This document shows positions 42,262 to 50,343 of a stretch of 64,000 nucleotides of DNA, piece after piece. The notes beneath the pieces were generated by a model that was not told where the DNA came from, made no database searches, and saw only the letters and a program-made list of their open reading frames with translations. The translations under genes were made by a program, and so were the position numbers. Source of the stretch: Lentisphaerota bacterium. Lineage in GTDB: Bacteria; Verrucomicrobiota; Lentisphaeria; Victivallales; Victivallaceae. The stretch covers positions 1 through 64,000 of the forward strand of contig SUWH01000004.1 of the NCBI GenBank assembly GCA_015061605.1, written 5' to 3'. Numbering within the stretch: position 1 is the stretch's first letter; each line of letters starts with the position of its first letter.

Positions 42262-44634
42262 TTATCCTTCATCCTCTTCCGAGAGTGCCGGAGTATCCAA
42301 CGCCTCAAGTTCAGCTTTGTCCGCCAGTGACATATTGCCTTCGACCTGACCATTGTCGAGGAAGTTGATCTTTCTCGTTTTGAGATCACGGAAGAGTTGA
42401 CGCATATCAATAACTGAACCGATACCGAACCAGAACGCAACGATCACGGTGATCGCCCCCGGCACCAGCAAGCTGGTAACAAGGAAGTATCCGCTCCACC
42501 ATTCCAGAGGCCACTTCTGGAAGATGTTCCAAATCACGATGATCACAAACGTACCGAGGAAGCGGTAGATGATCGAGTAGACAAAGATGGAATAGGCAAC
42601 CACGCGATCCCAGAAGGTGTATTCGGGAGTAACGCCGATGAGTTTGCCCAGAACCGTCTTCAAAGTCCAGGCGCTCTTTTCCTGATTGTGCTTATCGAGA
42701 TTGTATTTGCCGCGATGGAGCATGCGATCAAGGTTGAACGGCTCTTTACAGGTGAGTTTGGAAACCACCAGATAAATGACCAGTGAAGTCAATGTGGCAA
42801 TAAGATTGAATTCATACGCATTGACAAAGCATTTGTAGGGATTGACTCTCCAGACGATGATCGGTTCAAAGGGTTTGGAAAATCCCTGAATGACCGCAGT
42901 AAATCCTTCCAGCCAGCCCATGTTGTTCAGGAAAGCATAGAAGTCGGTCCAATACTGCTTCATCCCGATATATCCCAGCGCCATGCAGCAGCCGGTAAGC
43001 AAGCTTGACCACGCTCCTGCAGTCGTACCGAACCGGGTGTAAAGTCCGAGCATCACCATGGCACCGGCTCCCACCCACATGGTGGTCATGGTACTGACAA
43101 ACAAATTGATATAGTCCAGCTGGCTCATCAATGTCGAACCGAAGTAGAAAACCACACCGACTCCGATGGCAACCGCACGAATGACCCACATATGCTGTTC
43201 CGGAGTGAGCGGCTTTTTGATGAACGGCATCACCACGTCCTGTGTGATGGTCAGCGCCGCCGAGAAAATACGGGTATCGTCGGTGGAGATCATCGCCATG
43301 ATCATCAGCAGACAGAAAAGTCCGCTCAACCCCGGCGGCAGCATGTGACGCATACCGACGGCAGTCATCATCTGATGATAGAGCGTGCGGAACTGCTGAT
43401 ACATGCCGGCATTGACTTCCGGAGTATCAAGGGTGTTGTTATCAATGGCTGATTTTACTTCAGCAAGATAGACGGTATCGAGGTTCGCTTCTTCAGAGAG
43501 CGGTTTTTCAACTCCGACAGTATGTATGATCGGAGCTTTCTGATGCATGGCATCAACAACTTTTTTGCGCAACTCCTGATGCTTTTCGGCATGGAAAAGA
43601 CCATCAGCGACCCGTTCACTGATGGTATCACGCACCTCTTTTGCCTGTTTGGCAAAGTCTTTGTGGTTGAAGTAGGCGATAAGCGCGACCGCGATCAGGA
43701 TGTAGAAAATACTGGTCAGACTGCCGCGGTAAGTTCCCAGAAGTGAAGCCATTTTCTGTTCGTGCGGACTCTTGGCACTGGTTGAGTTGCCCGCCCCCGT
43801 CCAAGCTCCGCGGTTTACTACCGTGGTGATAAGTGTAACACCGACAAAGAACAAATTGAAGTCGCGCAGTTCAGAAATATCATAAGGATCAAGGAAGCTC
43901 TGATTGGCGACGCGATCGGTCAACACCGGCACGATCTGGTCGTTCCACGAAAATTTGTAAAGCATGAAACCTACAAAGATCGCCATAATGGGATAACAGA
44001 ACATGCCCTGGATACTGTCGGTAATGACCAGCGCCAGCGTACCGCCCATGCAGATGATGCCGATCGCCATGGTCAGACAGAGAATGATCAGCGCGTTAAA
44101 GGTCGGGAACTCAATACCGCAAATGGTGAAATACTGCGGCAGACCGAAATAATAAATAAAGAAACGTCCGGCAACCGCAGGCATGATCATATTGGCAAGC
44201 ACTTCAGAGGTGGAGCGCAAGGCACTGGCAAAGATGCGCAGTTTGCGGCTGTAACGCATTTCGATGTACTGCCCGAAGCTCATCGCCTTGGTTTCGCGGA
44301 AACGGTAGGTCACAAAACCGGTCAAGCTCAACACCACCCCCAGCGGCATGGTAAGATTCTGCCAGAATGTCAGCGCAAAACCGGTACGGTAATGCACTTC
44401 AACGTAGGCAACCAACCCGATGATCGACAAACCGTTGGCAATGTCGGCGACACTGATAAGATACCGTCCGCACAACCGCCCCGCCGATAAAAAGTCGGAA
44501 ACCTGTACCACATAACGCCGGGAATACCATCCCATAAAAAGTACAAATGCGACCGGAATTAAAATAATCATCCAGTCCAGTGGACTCACAAAAAACCAGT
44601 CATCTTTTACCAACCATTGAAAAAACGAAGCCAT
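42262..44634 (-). CDS. Sodium:solute symporter (SSS family), copy 2
   Basis: The 790-residue protein is a close paralogue of copy 1: long blocks are identical, for example the segment around GFVTYRFRETKAMSFGQYIE, and differences cluster in helix interiors and in the charged insert. The same unusual length, insert and C-terminal tail are kept. Independent terminator and AT-rich upstream region (44635-44760) indicate a separate transcript, so the pair may serve different sugars or growth states. GGAGG lies nine bases before the ATG. The duplication looks fairly recent; the fragment at 44799-45058 is a third member. Confidence 0.9.
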   Translation of the reverse strand: MASFFQWLVKDDWFFVSPLDWMIILIPVAFVLFMGWYSRRYVVQVSDFLSAGRLCGRYLISVADIANGLSIIGLVAYVEVHYRTGFALTFWQNLTMPLGVVLSLTGFVTYRFRETKAMSFGQYIEMRYSRKLRIFASALRSTSEVLANMIMPAVAGRFFIYYFGLPQYFTICGIEFPTFNALIILCLTMAIGIICMGGTLALVITDSIQGMFCYPIMAIFVGFMLYKFSWNDQIVPVLTDRVANQSFLDPYDISELRDFNLFFVGVTLITTVVNRGAWTGAGNSTSAKSPHEQKMASLLGTYRGSLTSIFYILIAVALIAYFNHKDFAKQAKEVRDTISERVADGLFHAEKHQELRKKVVDAMHQKAPIIHTVGVEKPLSEEANLDTVYLAEVKSAIDNNTLDTPEVNAGMYQQFRTLYHQMMTAVGMRHMLPPGLSGLFCLLMIMAMISTDDTRIFSAALTITQDVVMPFIKKPLTPEQHMWVIRAVAIGVGVVFYFGSTLMSQLDYINLFVSTMTTMWVGAGAMVMLGLYTRFGTTAGAWSSLLTGCCMALGYIGMKQYWTDFYAFLNNMGWLEGFTAVIQGFSKPFEPIIVWRVNPYKCFVNAYEFNLIATLTSLVIYLVVSKLTCKEPFNLDRMLHRGKYNLDKHNQEKSAWTLKTVLGKLIGVTPEYTFWDRVVAYSIFVYSIIYRFLGTFVIIVIWNIFQKWPLEWWSGYFLVTSLLVPGAITVIVAFWFGIGSVIDMRQLFRDLKTRKINFLDNGQVEGNMSLADKAELEALDTPALSEEDEG

Positions 44635-44758
44635 TTTCTGCTTTACCTCCTGTCTTTTTACTCCAATATTACTTTTTGGTTATTTTTTTGCCTATTATAA
44701 AATATAACTGGAAAATTATATTTCAAGTCAAAAAATAACTTTTTCGTAATTTTTCAAT

Positions 44759-44791
44759 AAAAAAACGGCAGGTTCCAGAAGAAACCTGCCG
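44759..44791 (-). terminator. Intrinsic terminator of the decayed symporter copy
   Basis: On the minus strand CGGCAGGTT pairs with AACCTGCCG, followed by seven T. It still sits at the end of the pseudogene. Confidence 0.8.
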
Positions 44792-44798
44792 CAGAGGG

Positions 44799-45058
44799 TC
44801 AATATTCTGAATTACGCTTCAGAACCTTCTTCAAAGTCCAGGCGCTCTTGGCTTGATTGAAGTTTTCCAGATTGTACTTACCGCGATGGAACACAACGCC
44901 ATGCCGCAACTGGTAAGCAAACTCGCCCACGCGCCTTTGGTCGTACCGAAACGGGTGTAAAGTCCGAGCATGATCATCGAACCGGCACCGACCCACATCG
45001 CTGTCATGGTACTGACGAACAAGTTGATGTAGTCCAACTGGCTCATCATCGTTGAGCC
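44799..45058 (-). pseudogene. Third SSS symporter copy, decayed
   Basis: Two pieces in different frames abut. Positions 45058-44894 encode MMSQLDYINLFVSTMTAMWV through LLTSCGMAL; positions 44891-44802 encode HRGKYNLENFNQAKSAWTLK. In the intact copies these are about 86 residues apart, so roughly 260 bases were deleted at the junction. The first 500 residues and the tail are missing; tandem repeats replace the upstream part. Its terminator is intact. Confidence 0.85.
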
Positions 45059-45073
45059 GGACGCGCCGGACAT

Positions 45074-45107
45074 GTCGGACTGGTCGGACTGGTCGGACTG
45101 GTCGGAC
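45074..45107 (+). repeat. 9-bp tandem repeat
   Basis: GTCGGACTG is repeated three times and ends with a fourth GTCGGAC. It borders the decayed symporter. Confidence 0.85.
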
Positions 45108-45160
45108 GCGCGGCAAAACAGACCGTGCAGCATCCGCAGACATAAAGACAATGGGCGCCC

Positions 45161-45212
45161 TGTTGTCCGTTATAGTCCGTTATAGTCCGTTATAGTCCGT
45201 TAATGTCCGTTA
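45161..45212 (+). repeat. 10-bp tandem repeat
   Basis: GTCCGTTATA recurs about four and a half times with degenerate ends (TGTTGTCCGT first, TAATGTCCGT last). Confidence 0.85.
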
Positions 45213-45282
45213 GACAACATCGCTCCATGAGGCACTCCGCCCGTGCGCCAGCCCTACATGCAGCAAGGCGCGCTCCGTAACA

Positions 45283-45343
45283 ACCGCCGTCAGGCGGAAC
45301 CAAACACTACCTTGCCTGTCGTGCCGGAGGCGCGACAAAAGGC
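45283..45343 (+). repeat. Repeat A, copy 3
   Basis: It matches copies 1 and 2 except that the second hairpin's 3' arm is GGCGCGACA; the changed base still pairs as G-U. The shared tail runs to about 45390. Confidence 0.85.
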
Positions 45344-45528
45344 ACAACAGCCAGCAGCCCGGAATCAGGAGCGATATCGCACCGCCGGGCGGCGGCAAAC
45401 GTGCCGCTGCGAGGTGTCGCGCCCTTCCCGTTGGTCGGGCTTGATCGGGTTGCTTCGCAACAACCGCCGGAATCAATTACTGCACGTGACTGGAGCGGCG
45501 ACTACCGCAAGGCCCGCCCCCAAAAAAT

Positions 45529-45589
45529 ACCGCCGTCAGGCGGAACAAAACACTACCTTGCCTGTCGTGCCGGAGGCGCGACAAAAGGC
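45529..45589 (+). repeat. Repeat A, copy 4
   Basis: Same as copy 3 including the G-U change, and followed by the same tail to about 45630. Confidence 0.85.
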
Positions 45590-45742
45590 ACAACAGCCAG
45601 CAGCCCGGAGTCAGGAGCGATATCGCACCGCCGGGCGGGTTTTGCAAGCGAGAAGCGAGGGGAGTGTACTCCGGTACTCGACCCGAGCGGCGAGCGCAGC
45701 AAGGCGCGCTCCGGCAAAGCGAGATCGCTCCGTGAACACAAA

Positions 45743-45768
45743 AAAATGGAGCCAATTATCGGAATCGA
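45743..45768 (-). repeat. Duplicated 3' end of tRNA-Thr (att-like)
   Basis: Twenty-six bases (plus strand: AAAATGGAGCCAATTATC then GGAATCGA) repeat exactly at 45965-45990, where they form the last 22 bases of tRNA-Thr plus four flanking bases. The copies are 222 bases apart. Confidence 0.85.
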
Positions 45769-45835
45769 CAAGACGGACGTAGTCCGGCGCAGAGCCTGAA
45801 CGGAGCAACGCGGAGTGAAGGCAACCGACAACCAA

Positions 45836-45950
45836 GTGAGAATTGCGTTATTGGCGGCACGCCAATGAGCAAAGCGATGATACAAAACAAAAACAGCGGC
45901 AAAACATCGTTTTGCAAGATGTTTTTGGAGTGTATCAAAGCAATTCTCAC
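45836..45950 (+). other. 115-bp multibranch inverted-repeat element, candidate structured RNA or MITE
   Basis: GTGAGAATTGC (45836-45846) pairs with GCAATTCTCAC (45940-45950). Inside are ATTGGCG-GCA-CGCCAAT (45850-45866) and TGATAC (45878-45883) with GTATCA (45932-45937), the latter enclosing AAAACATC (45901-45908) with GATGTTTT (45918-45925). No promoter or reading frame is evident. It lies between the two tRNA-Thr 3' ends. Confidence 0.55.
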
Positions 45951-45968
45951 GAATTTTGACAAAGAAAA

Positions 45969-46044
45969 TGGAGCCAATTATCGGAATCGAACCGATGACC
46001 TATTCATTACGAGTGAATTGCTCTACCGACTGAGCTAAATTGGC
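45969..46044 (-). tRNA. tRNA-Thr (anticodon CGT)
   Basis: A complete 76-base cloverleaf on the minus strand: acceptor GCCAATT/AATTGGC, D stem GCTC/GAGC, anticodon stem ATTCA/TGAAT with loop CTCGTAA, T stem ATCGG/CCGAT with loop TTCGATT, and an encoded CCA end. The CGT anticodon reads ACG. Confidence 0.95.
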
Positions 46045-46145
46045 ATCTCTGACACTGTGTGTCATAAAATATAACTCCTCAAAACGCAGTTGTCAAATAT
46101 CAGCTGGTGATTTTTATAAAAAAAACGAGCAGTAAACGTTTGTAT

Positions 46146-46173
46146 TTGACAGTCAGAGGTGTTATTTTATATA
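46146..46173 (+). promoter_or_regulatory. Promoter of the thioredoxin-like gene
   Basis: TTGACA at 46146-46151 and TATATA at 46168-46173 are 16 bases apart. Confidence 0.6.
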
Positions 46174-46217
46174 TAAGGAGTTATTGTACTGTTAAGATGG
46201 TCTTTATGGAGTCAGCT

Positions 46218-47240
46218 ATGAAGAAATGTTTTATTGCGATGCTGTTTTGTCTGCTGTCGGTTCATTTGAGTGCAGCGCCCGCCGGATGGTTCACAGAACC
46301 GGATCAGGCACAGGAAGCATCCCGTTCACGTAATTTGCCGATATTGGTGATTTTTGCCGGAAAAGAATGTACAGATTCAGCGGTATTGCGCGGAAAGCTT
46401 GATGCATTCAGAAATCAGATCGAAGACAAGTGCGTTATGCTCTACATTGAATTGCCTCCGGCCTCCCAGTGGGGCAAGGAATTCAGACGGAAATTGCAGC
46501 GGACCTACCCGTTTCTGGCGGTTGAGAGCGGCATTCCGCTGCCGGCGATCTACATGACGGATGCAAAATTTCAGGATTTGAATATCCGTGAACCCCGTTA
46601 TACGGCTGCCGGATTCCGAAAAATGGTTTTAAACGGACAGGAAAAATTTGCGGCGGCGAAGCTCCGGACAGAGACTGCCCCGCAGGAAAGCGCCGCAACT
46701 ACCGTCAAAGAAACGCCGAAAAAAACAGCCGGACGCCGGACACGTACTGAAGCGGCTTCCGAAACAGACAACACAGCAAAAGCTGTTGCCAAAAAGAAAA
46801 AAATATATAATTCAGTTGAACAGGCAAAAGAAGCCGAACGCCAGAGAGATGATAATCTGGACAAAAAAGCTGATCCGCCGACCGGATGGTTTATCGACAA
46901 GCGAAAAGCACAGGAATTTGCGGCGGCCCGCAAACTTCCGATAATGATACTGTTTTCCGGGACAGACTGGTGCGGACCGTGTAAAAGTTTGCGCCGCCGG
47001 ATACTGGATAAGAGGAATCTCCAGAATCTGGTAACCGACAAATGCGTTGCACTTTATGTGCACGTTTCCCGCAAAGGTTGGAACAAAGTAAGATCGGAAT
47101 ATCCATTCTGGAAGGGGCGTGGAGTACCGTCATTTATCTTCACCGATGCAGAGTTCAATGTTGTCGGCGGAGATTTGAGAGATCGCAGCTACAATGGGAT
47201 AAGCAATGCGATAAAAGCGGCGACAGGTAAATTAAGATAA
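46218..47240 (+). CDS. Secreted protein with two thioredoxin-like domains, one lacking CxxC
   Basis: The ATG at 46218, six bases after GGAG, gives 340 residues with a signal peptide (CFIAMLFCLLSVHLSAAP). Two thioredoxin-like domains are clear. Domain 1 (about 20-140) begins GWFTEPDQAQEASRSRNLPI and has GKECTDS where the active site should be. Domain 2 (about 225-338) begins GWFIDKRKAQEFAAARKLPI and has the active WCGPC. A Lys/Ala/Thr-rich linker with KKTAGRRTRTEA joins them. It probably works in the periplasm on disulfides or as a redox chaperone, with domain 1 binding a partner. It precedes a lipoprotein gene by 34 bases. Confidence 0.85.
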   Translation: MKKCFIAMLFCLLSVHLSAAPAGWFTEPDQAQEASRSRNLPILVIFAGKECTDSAVLRGKLDAFRNQIEDKCVMLYIELPPASQWGKEFRRKLQRTYPFLAVESGIPLPAIYMTDAKFQDLNIREPRYTAAGFRKMVLNGQEKFAAAKLRTETAPQESAATTVKETPKKTAGRRTRTEAASETDNTAKAVAKKKKIYNSVEQAKEAERQRDDNLDKKADPPTGWFIDKRKAQEFAAARKLPIMILFSGTDWCGPCKSLRRRILDKRNLQNLVTDKCVALYVHVSRKGWNKVRSEYPFWKGRGVPSFIFTDAEFNVVGGDLRDRSYNGISNAIKAATGKLR

Positions 47241-47274
47241 ACATTCCCGAAATAAAACATAAAGGAAATCAACT

Positions 47275-47712
47275 ATGATGAAAAAAGTCTCTCTTTTGGC
47301 AATGACAGCGATCCTTGCCGCCGTGTTCACCGGCTGTACCACGGTGGAATCCACCCAGAAATTCAACCGGATGGGCCTCGGAACCCCCAACGAAAAGGCG
47401 GTTTGCCAGACCTTTGTGGAAATCCCCGGTTACTTTTTCTTCGGACTGCCCATTGTTGTAGGCAGCACCAAAGGGGATGGAACCTGGACGATGTTCCGCA
47501 ACAACCTTACTGCTGAAAACGCAGTGTATCTGCTGACCAAAGAAGCTAAAGCGCGCCGTGCGGCACGGGTGGTCAATGTTCATGTCAGCAGTACGGATGC
47601 CTTTGTTTTCTTCGGGATCAGCCGCCGTACGATCCAGGCTTCCGGTACGGGAGTGCGCACCAAAGGTGCGGCATTGGACAATGCGGCAAGAGAATATGAC
47701 AGCCAACCCTGA
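47275..47712 (+). CDS. Small lipoprotein of unknown function
   Basis: The 145-residue protein has a lipoprotein signal: KKVSLLAMTAILAAVFTGC with Cys at about residue 21. The mature part contains TFVEIPGYFFFGLPIVVGST, AVYLLTKEAKARRAARVVNV and SRRTIQASGTGVRTKG. No named family is recognised; the layout resembles small surface lipoproteins with an alpha/beta domain. AAGGAAA precedes the ATG. It follows the thioredoxin-like gene and is ended by the terminator at 47728-47753. Confidence 0.75.
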   Translation: MMKKVSLLAMTAILAAVFTGCTTVESTQKFNRMGLGTPNEKAVCQTFVEIPGYFFFGLPIVVGSTKGDGTWTMFRNNLTAENAVYLLTKEAKARRAARVVNVHVSSTDAFVFFGISRRTIQASGTGVRTKGAALDNAAREYDSQP

Positions 47713-47727
47713 ACAAATCTAACTTTC

Positions 47728-47753
47728 ACGGCGGTGGCAACACCGCCGTTTTT
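47728..47753 (+). terminator. Intrinsic terminator after the lipoprotein gene
   Basis: ACGGCGGTG and CACCGCCGT form a nine-pair stem with a GCAA loop, followed by TTTT. Confidence 0.85.
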
Positions 47754-47759
47754 CAGCTT

Positions 47760-48395
47760 ATGACCTCTCAACCGACTGTTGTATATTTTGTCCGCCACGG
47801 TCAAACAGCTGCCAATGCAGGTCAAGTCATCCAGGGACATACCGATGTACCGCTGGATGAAACCGGCTTGAAGCAGGCGGATATTGTTGCTGCCAGATTG
47901 AAAAACACTGACTTTGACGTGATTTATTCCAGTGATCTTTCGCGGGCGCTGGTCACGGCGGAAAAGATCGCCGGTTCGCGGGCAATCATCACCACGCCGG
48001 AATTGCGGGAATGGCATCTCGGACATTGGCAAGGTTGCACTCTGGATAAGATCAGAACTGATTTCCGCGATGAACATCAAACATATCTGGCAGATGATCC
48101 GGAATTTACCGTAGAAGGCGGTGAAAGTTCCAGAGAATTCAAAGAGCGTGCGATAAACTTCATGCGGAAAATCGCCGCAAACCATCCGGGGAAAACGATA
48201 CTGTGCGTTTCGCATGGAGGTTTTCTGACCAAAGTGTTCAAATATGTACTGCAAGTGGAAACACTGCCGTGCCGACCGCGGATATTCAATACCGCGCTGT
48301 GCTGTTTCAGCACGGTCGACTGCGGAAAAACATGGCAGCTTGTAACGTGGAACGATGCCTCGCATCTGCAAAACGGTGCGTTGGATGATGTCTGA
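47760..48395 (+). CDS. Histidine phosphatase (phosphoglycerate mutase-like)
   Basis: The 211-residue protein starts with YFVRHGQTAANAGQVIQGHT, the RHG phosphohistidine motif of the branch that includes CobC, phosphoglycerate mutase and phosphatases. The second catalytic His is in LCVSHGGFLTKVF near residue 145. A Glu near residue 80 (ELREWHLGHWQG) is conserved in the family. It dephosphorylates small phosphomonoesters; the exact substrate (alpha-ribazole phosphate, 3-phosphoglycerate or other) cannot be told. It starts seven bases after the terminator, so it may have little leader of its own. The Gfo/Idh oxidoreductase follows 16 bases downstream. Confidence 0.88.
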   Translation: MTSQPTVVYFVRHGQTAANAGQVIQGHTDVPLDETGLKQADIVAARLKNTDFDVIYSSDLSRALVTAEKIAGSRAIITTPELREWHLGHWQGCTLDKIRTDFRDEHQTYLADDPEFTVEGGESSREFKERAINFMRKIAANHPGKTILCVSHGGFLTKVFKYVLQVETLPCRPRIFNTALCCFSTVDCGKTWQLVTWNDASHLQNGALDDV

Positions 48396-48411
48396 ATAGA
48401 AAGGGAATATC

Positions 48412-49446
48412 ATGAGTAAGATAATTCGTTGCGGGGTATGCGGTCTGGGCCGCATCGGCTGGCACTTCCATTTGCCGGCAATAAAGAAAACAGAAGGACT
48501 GAAATTGACCGCAGTGGCAGATCCGCTTCAAGCACGGCTGGATGAAGCACAGGAAACATACGGAATTTCCAAAACATTCACCAACTGGCAGGAGATGGCA
48601 GATCCGGCGCTGATCGATCTTGCGGTGATCGCTTCACCGACGGTCTTTCACAAAGAGCAATGCGAATTTTTTATGAGCCGCGGAATAGATGTATTTTGTG
48701 ACAAACCGATAGCCCTCAATTCAGCGGAAGCACAGGAGATTGCAGATTTCGCCGGTAAGCACCAGCGCAAACTGATGGTCTATCAGCCGCACCGCCTGAC
48801 CGGAACTGCCGTAAAAGCCAAAGAAATAATCGCCTCCGGCAAACTTGGCAGGATCTATCAGATCAAACGTAATTGCTATTCATTTGTCCAGCGCAATGAT
48901 TGGCAGGCATTCCTCTCGCAAGGCGGCGGCATGCTGAATAATTACGGAGCGCACTTTCTTGACCAATTGCTCTTTATCGGCGGAGACAAAAAGGTAAATA
49001 AACTTCATTGCGAAACTGCCCGGCTGCTTTCAGTCGGAGATGCCGAAGATTTTGTCGTCGTGACGATGCGCGGCGGTTCAGGTATACTTTACCGCATGGA
49101 TATCAACATGGCGCACCCGCTTCCGGGAACGGACATGGAAATCTGCGGAACTCTGGGCAGTGCAGTATTCCAGAATAATGTCTGGAAAATAAAATATTGT
49201 GAAAAACTTTCTGATACCACAGCGACAACCGATATGGCCGCTCCCGACCGGCGTTATCCGGCGCGGGAACAGAACTTTATTGAAGAAGAAGCCGTCAATC
49301 CGGAAATAGACAGCGCCGACTGGTATCTGTATTGCCGCGATTATTTCAATGGTTCAGCCGCACCGTTCGTTCCGCTGGAAGAAACCCTTGAAATCATGCG
49401 GATATTAAAAGAGTGCCGCGAATCTTCCGGAGTTTTCTGGAGTTGA
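48412..49446 (+). CDS. Gfo/Idh/MocA-family oxidoreductase
   Basis: The 344-residue protein has the N-terminal dinucleotide loop GVCGLGRIGWHFHLPAIKKT (residues 7-26), with the GxGxxG pattern intact, and the catalytic FCDKPIALNSAEAQEI segment near residue 96. The C-terminal domain has QGGGMLNNYGAHFLDQL, with the conserved His of the family. It likely oxidises or reduces a cyclic polyol or sugar with NAD(P). It differs from the protein at 29980 in size and motif details. It is cotranscribed with the phosphatase upstream (AAAGGGAA before ATG) and convergent with tadA. Confidence 0.9.
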   Translation: MSKIIRCGVCGLGRIGWHFHLPAIKKTEGLKLTAVADPLQARLDEAQETYGISKTFTNWQEMADPALIDLAVIASPTVFHKEQCEFFMSRGIDVFCDKPIALNSAEAQEIADFAGKHQRKLMVYQPHRLTGTAVKAKEIIASGKLGRIYQIKRNCYSFVQRNDWQAFLSQGGGMLNNYGAHFLDQLLFIGGDKKVNKLHCETARLLSVGDAEDFVVVTMRGGSGILYRMDINMAHPLPGTDMEICGTLGSAVFQNNVWKIKYCEKLSDTTATTDMAAPDRRYPAREQNFIEEEAVNPEIDSADWYLYCRDYFNGSAAPFVPLEETLEIMRILKECRESSGVFWS

Positions 49447-49461
49447 ATCCGGAAAATTGGT

Positions 49462-49917
49462 TTATTTTGCCGCGCGGCGGGAACGGAAAAACTGACGGAT
49501 AAGTTCAAGTGATTCGTCACCGCAAACGCCGCCGGAAACTTCCGGATGCCAGAGCAAACCGGGAATGGAATTGATATCAAATGCCCCGCCGCAAAAACCA
49601 CCTGCCGGGTCCCCTGCCCCGTAAACGATCCGTTTAATCCGGGAATTTATCAACATTCCGGCACACATCGGACAGGGTTCTTTGGTCACATATATGGTAC
49701 ATTCACTCATGCGCCAGTCGTTGAGAACAGCCTCGGCTTCGTGAACAGCCTCAAATTCGGCATGGGCAGAAACTGAATGTTTCTCCTCGACCCGGTTTCT
49801 GCCGCGGGCGATAATAACACCGTTTTTCACAACGACCGCCCCGATCGGCACTTCACCGGCTTCCGCCGCCTTTTCGGCTTCCGCCAGCGCCTGGCGCATA
49901 AAATCAATATCGGTCAT
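49462..49917 (-). CDS. tadA: tRNA-specific adenosine deaminase
   Basis: The 151-residue protein is a zinc-dependent deaminase that converts A34 to inosine in tRNA-Arg(ACG). HAEFEAV near residue 55 carries the zinc His and catalytic Glu; PCPMCAGML near residue 86 carries the two zinc Cys. NSRIKRIVYGAGDPAGG follows as in TadA. Its ATG overlaps the upstream lipoprotein stop in ATGA, so translation is coupled. Length is normal for the family. Confidence 0.92.
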   Translation of the reverse strand: MTDIDFMRQALAEAEKAAEAGEVPIGAVVVKNGVIIARGRNRVEEKHSVSAHAEFEAVHEAEAVLNDWRMSECTIYVTKEPCPMCAGMLINSRIKRIVYGAGDPAGGFCGGAFDINSIPGLLWHPEVSGGVCGDESLELIRQFFRSRRAAK

Positions 49918-50309
49918 TTTTCAGTGATCTCGACCCGCACCACAAACATTTTGTGGCTGAAAAAGCGGATACGGACGTAATTGTCACCGTACCGGTAATT
50001 AAATGAATACACCGGACTGTCCTGATCTTTATCATCAACCAGCATATCGCGGTAATTGAAAAGTGCGTTGACCGTTTTCAATTCCCGGGTATAGTACAAA
50101 TCAACAACTCTGATCAACTTTCTGGCAGCTTCATATTTTTCTTTGGAGTCGGCAGAAAATTTATTGCTCTTGAGAACCTCTATAATATCTTTGTGCTTCT
50201 CAAAAACTTCGATATCCTCCGACGGCAGCATTTCGGTCGCACATCCGGAATTGAAAATAAGTAATAACGCGGAAAAAGCACATAACAACAGAGAACAACA
50301 GAACTTCAT
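49914..50309 (-). CDS. Small lipoprotein of unknown function
   Basis: The ATG at 50309, after AGAGGTGC, gives 131 residues. The signal ends in a lipobox (FNSGCATE, Cys about 23). The mature part is charged and helical in the middle (EKHKDIIEVLKSNKFSADSK), followed by a beta-strand tail with SPVYSFNYRYGDNYVRIRFF. No family is recognised. It shares a four-base overlap with tadA, which is a common arrangement for genes of unrelated function. Confidence 0.7.
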   Translation of the reverse strand: MKFCCSLLLCAFSALLLIFNSGCATEMLPSEDIEVFEKHKDIIEVLKSNKFSADSKEKYEAARKLIRVVDLYYTRELKTVNALFNYRDMLVDDKDQDSPVYSFNYRYGDNYVRIRFFSHKMFVVRVEITEK

Positions 50310-50343
50310 AGCGCACCTCTTGCACACGCAAATGTTAAAAAAA

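Larger units (their letters stand above)
45108..45742. other. Gene-free repeat-rich region
   Basis: This 630-base region holds the 10-bp tandem array, repeat A copies 3 and 4, and fragments shared with 1-43 and 12253-12757. Frames across it show arginine-rich, low-complexity translations in several frames, as expected for GC-rich repeats. No supported gene is seen. Confidence 0.75.

Noticed and set aside
45161-45212. CRISPR-like array
   Set aside because: Units are 10 bases with no spacers and no cas genes nearby; it is a simple tandem repeat.
45243-45799. Frames of 130-180 codons over repeats A copies 3 and 4
   Set aside because: Several overlapping frames are open at once because the DNA is GC-rich; none shows protein-like composition.
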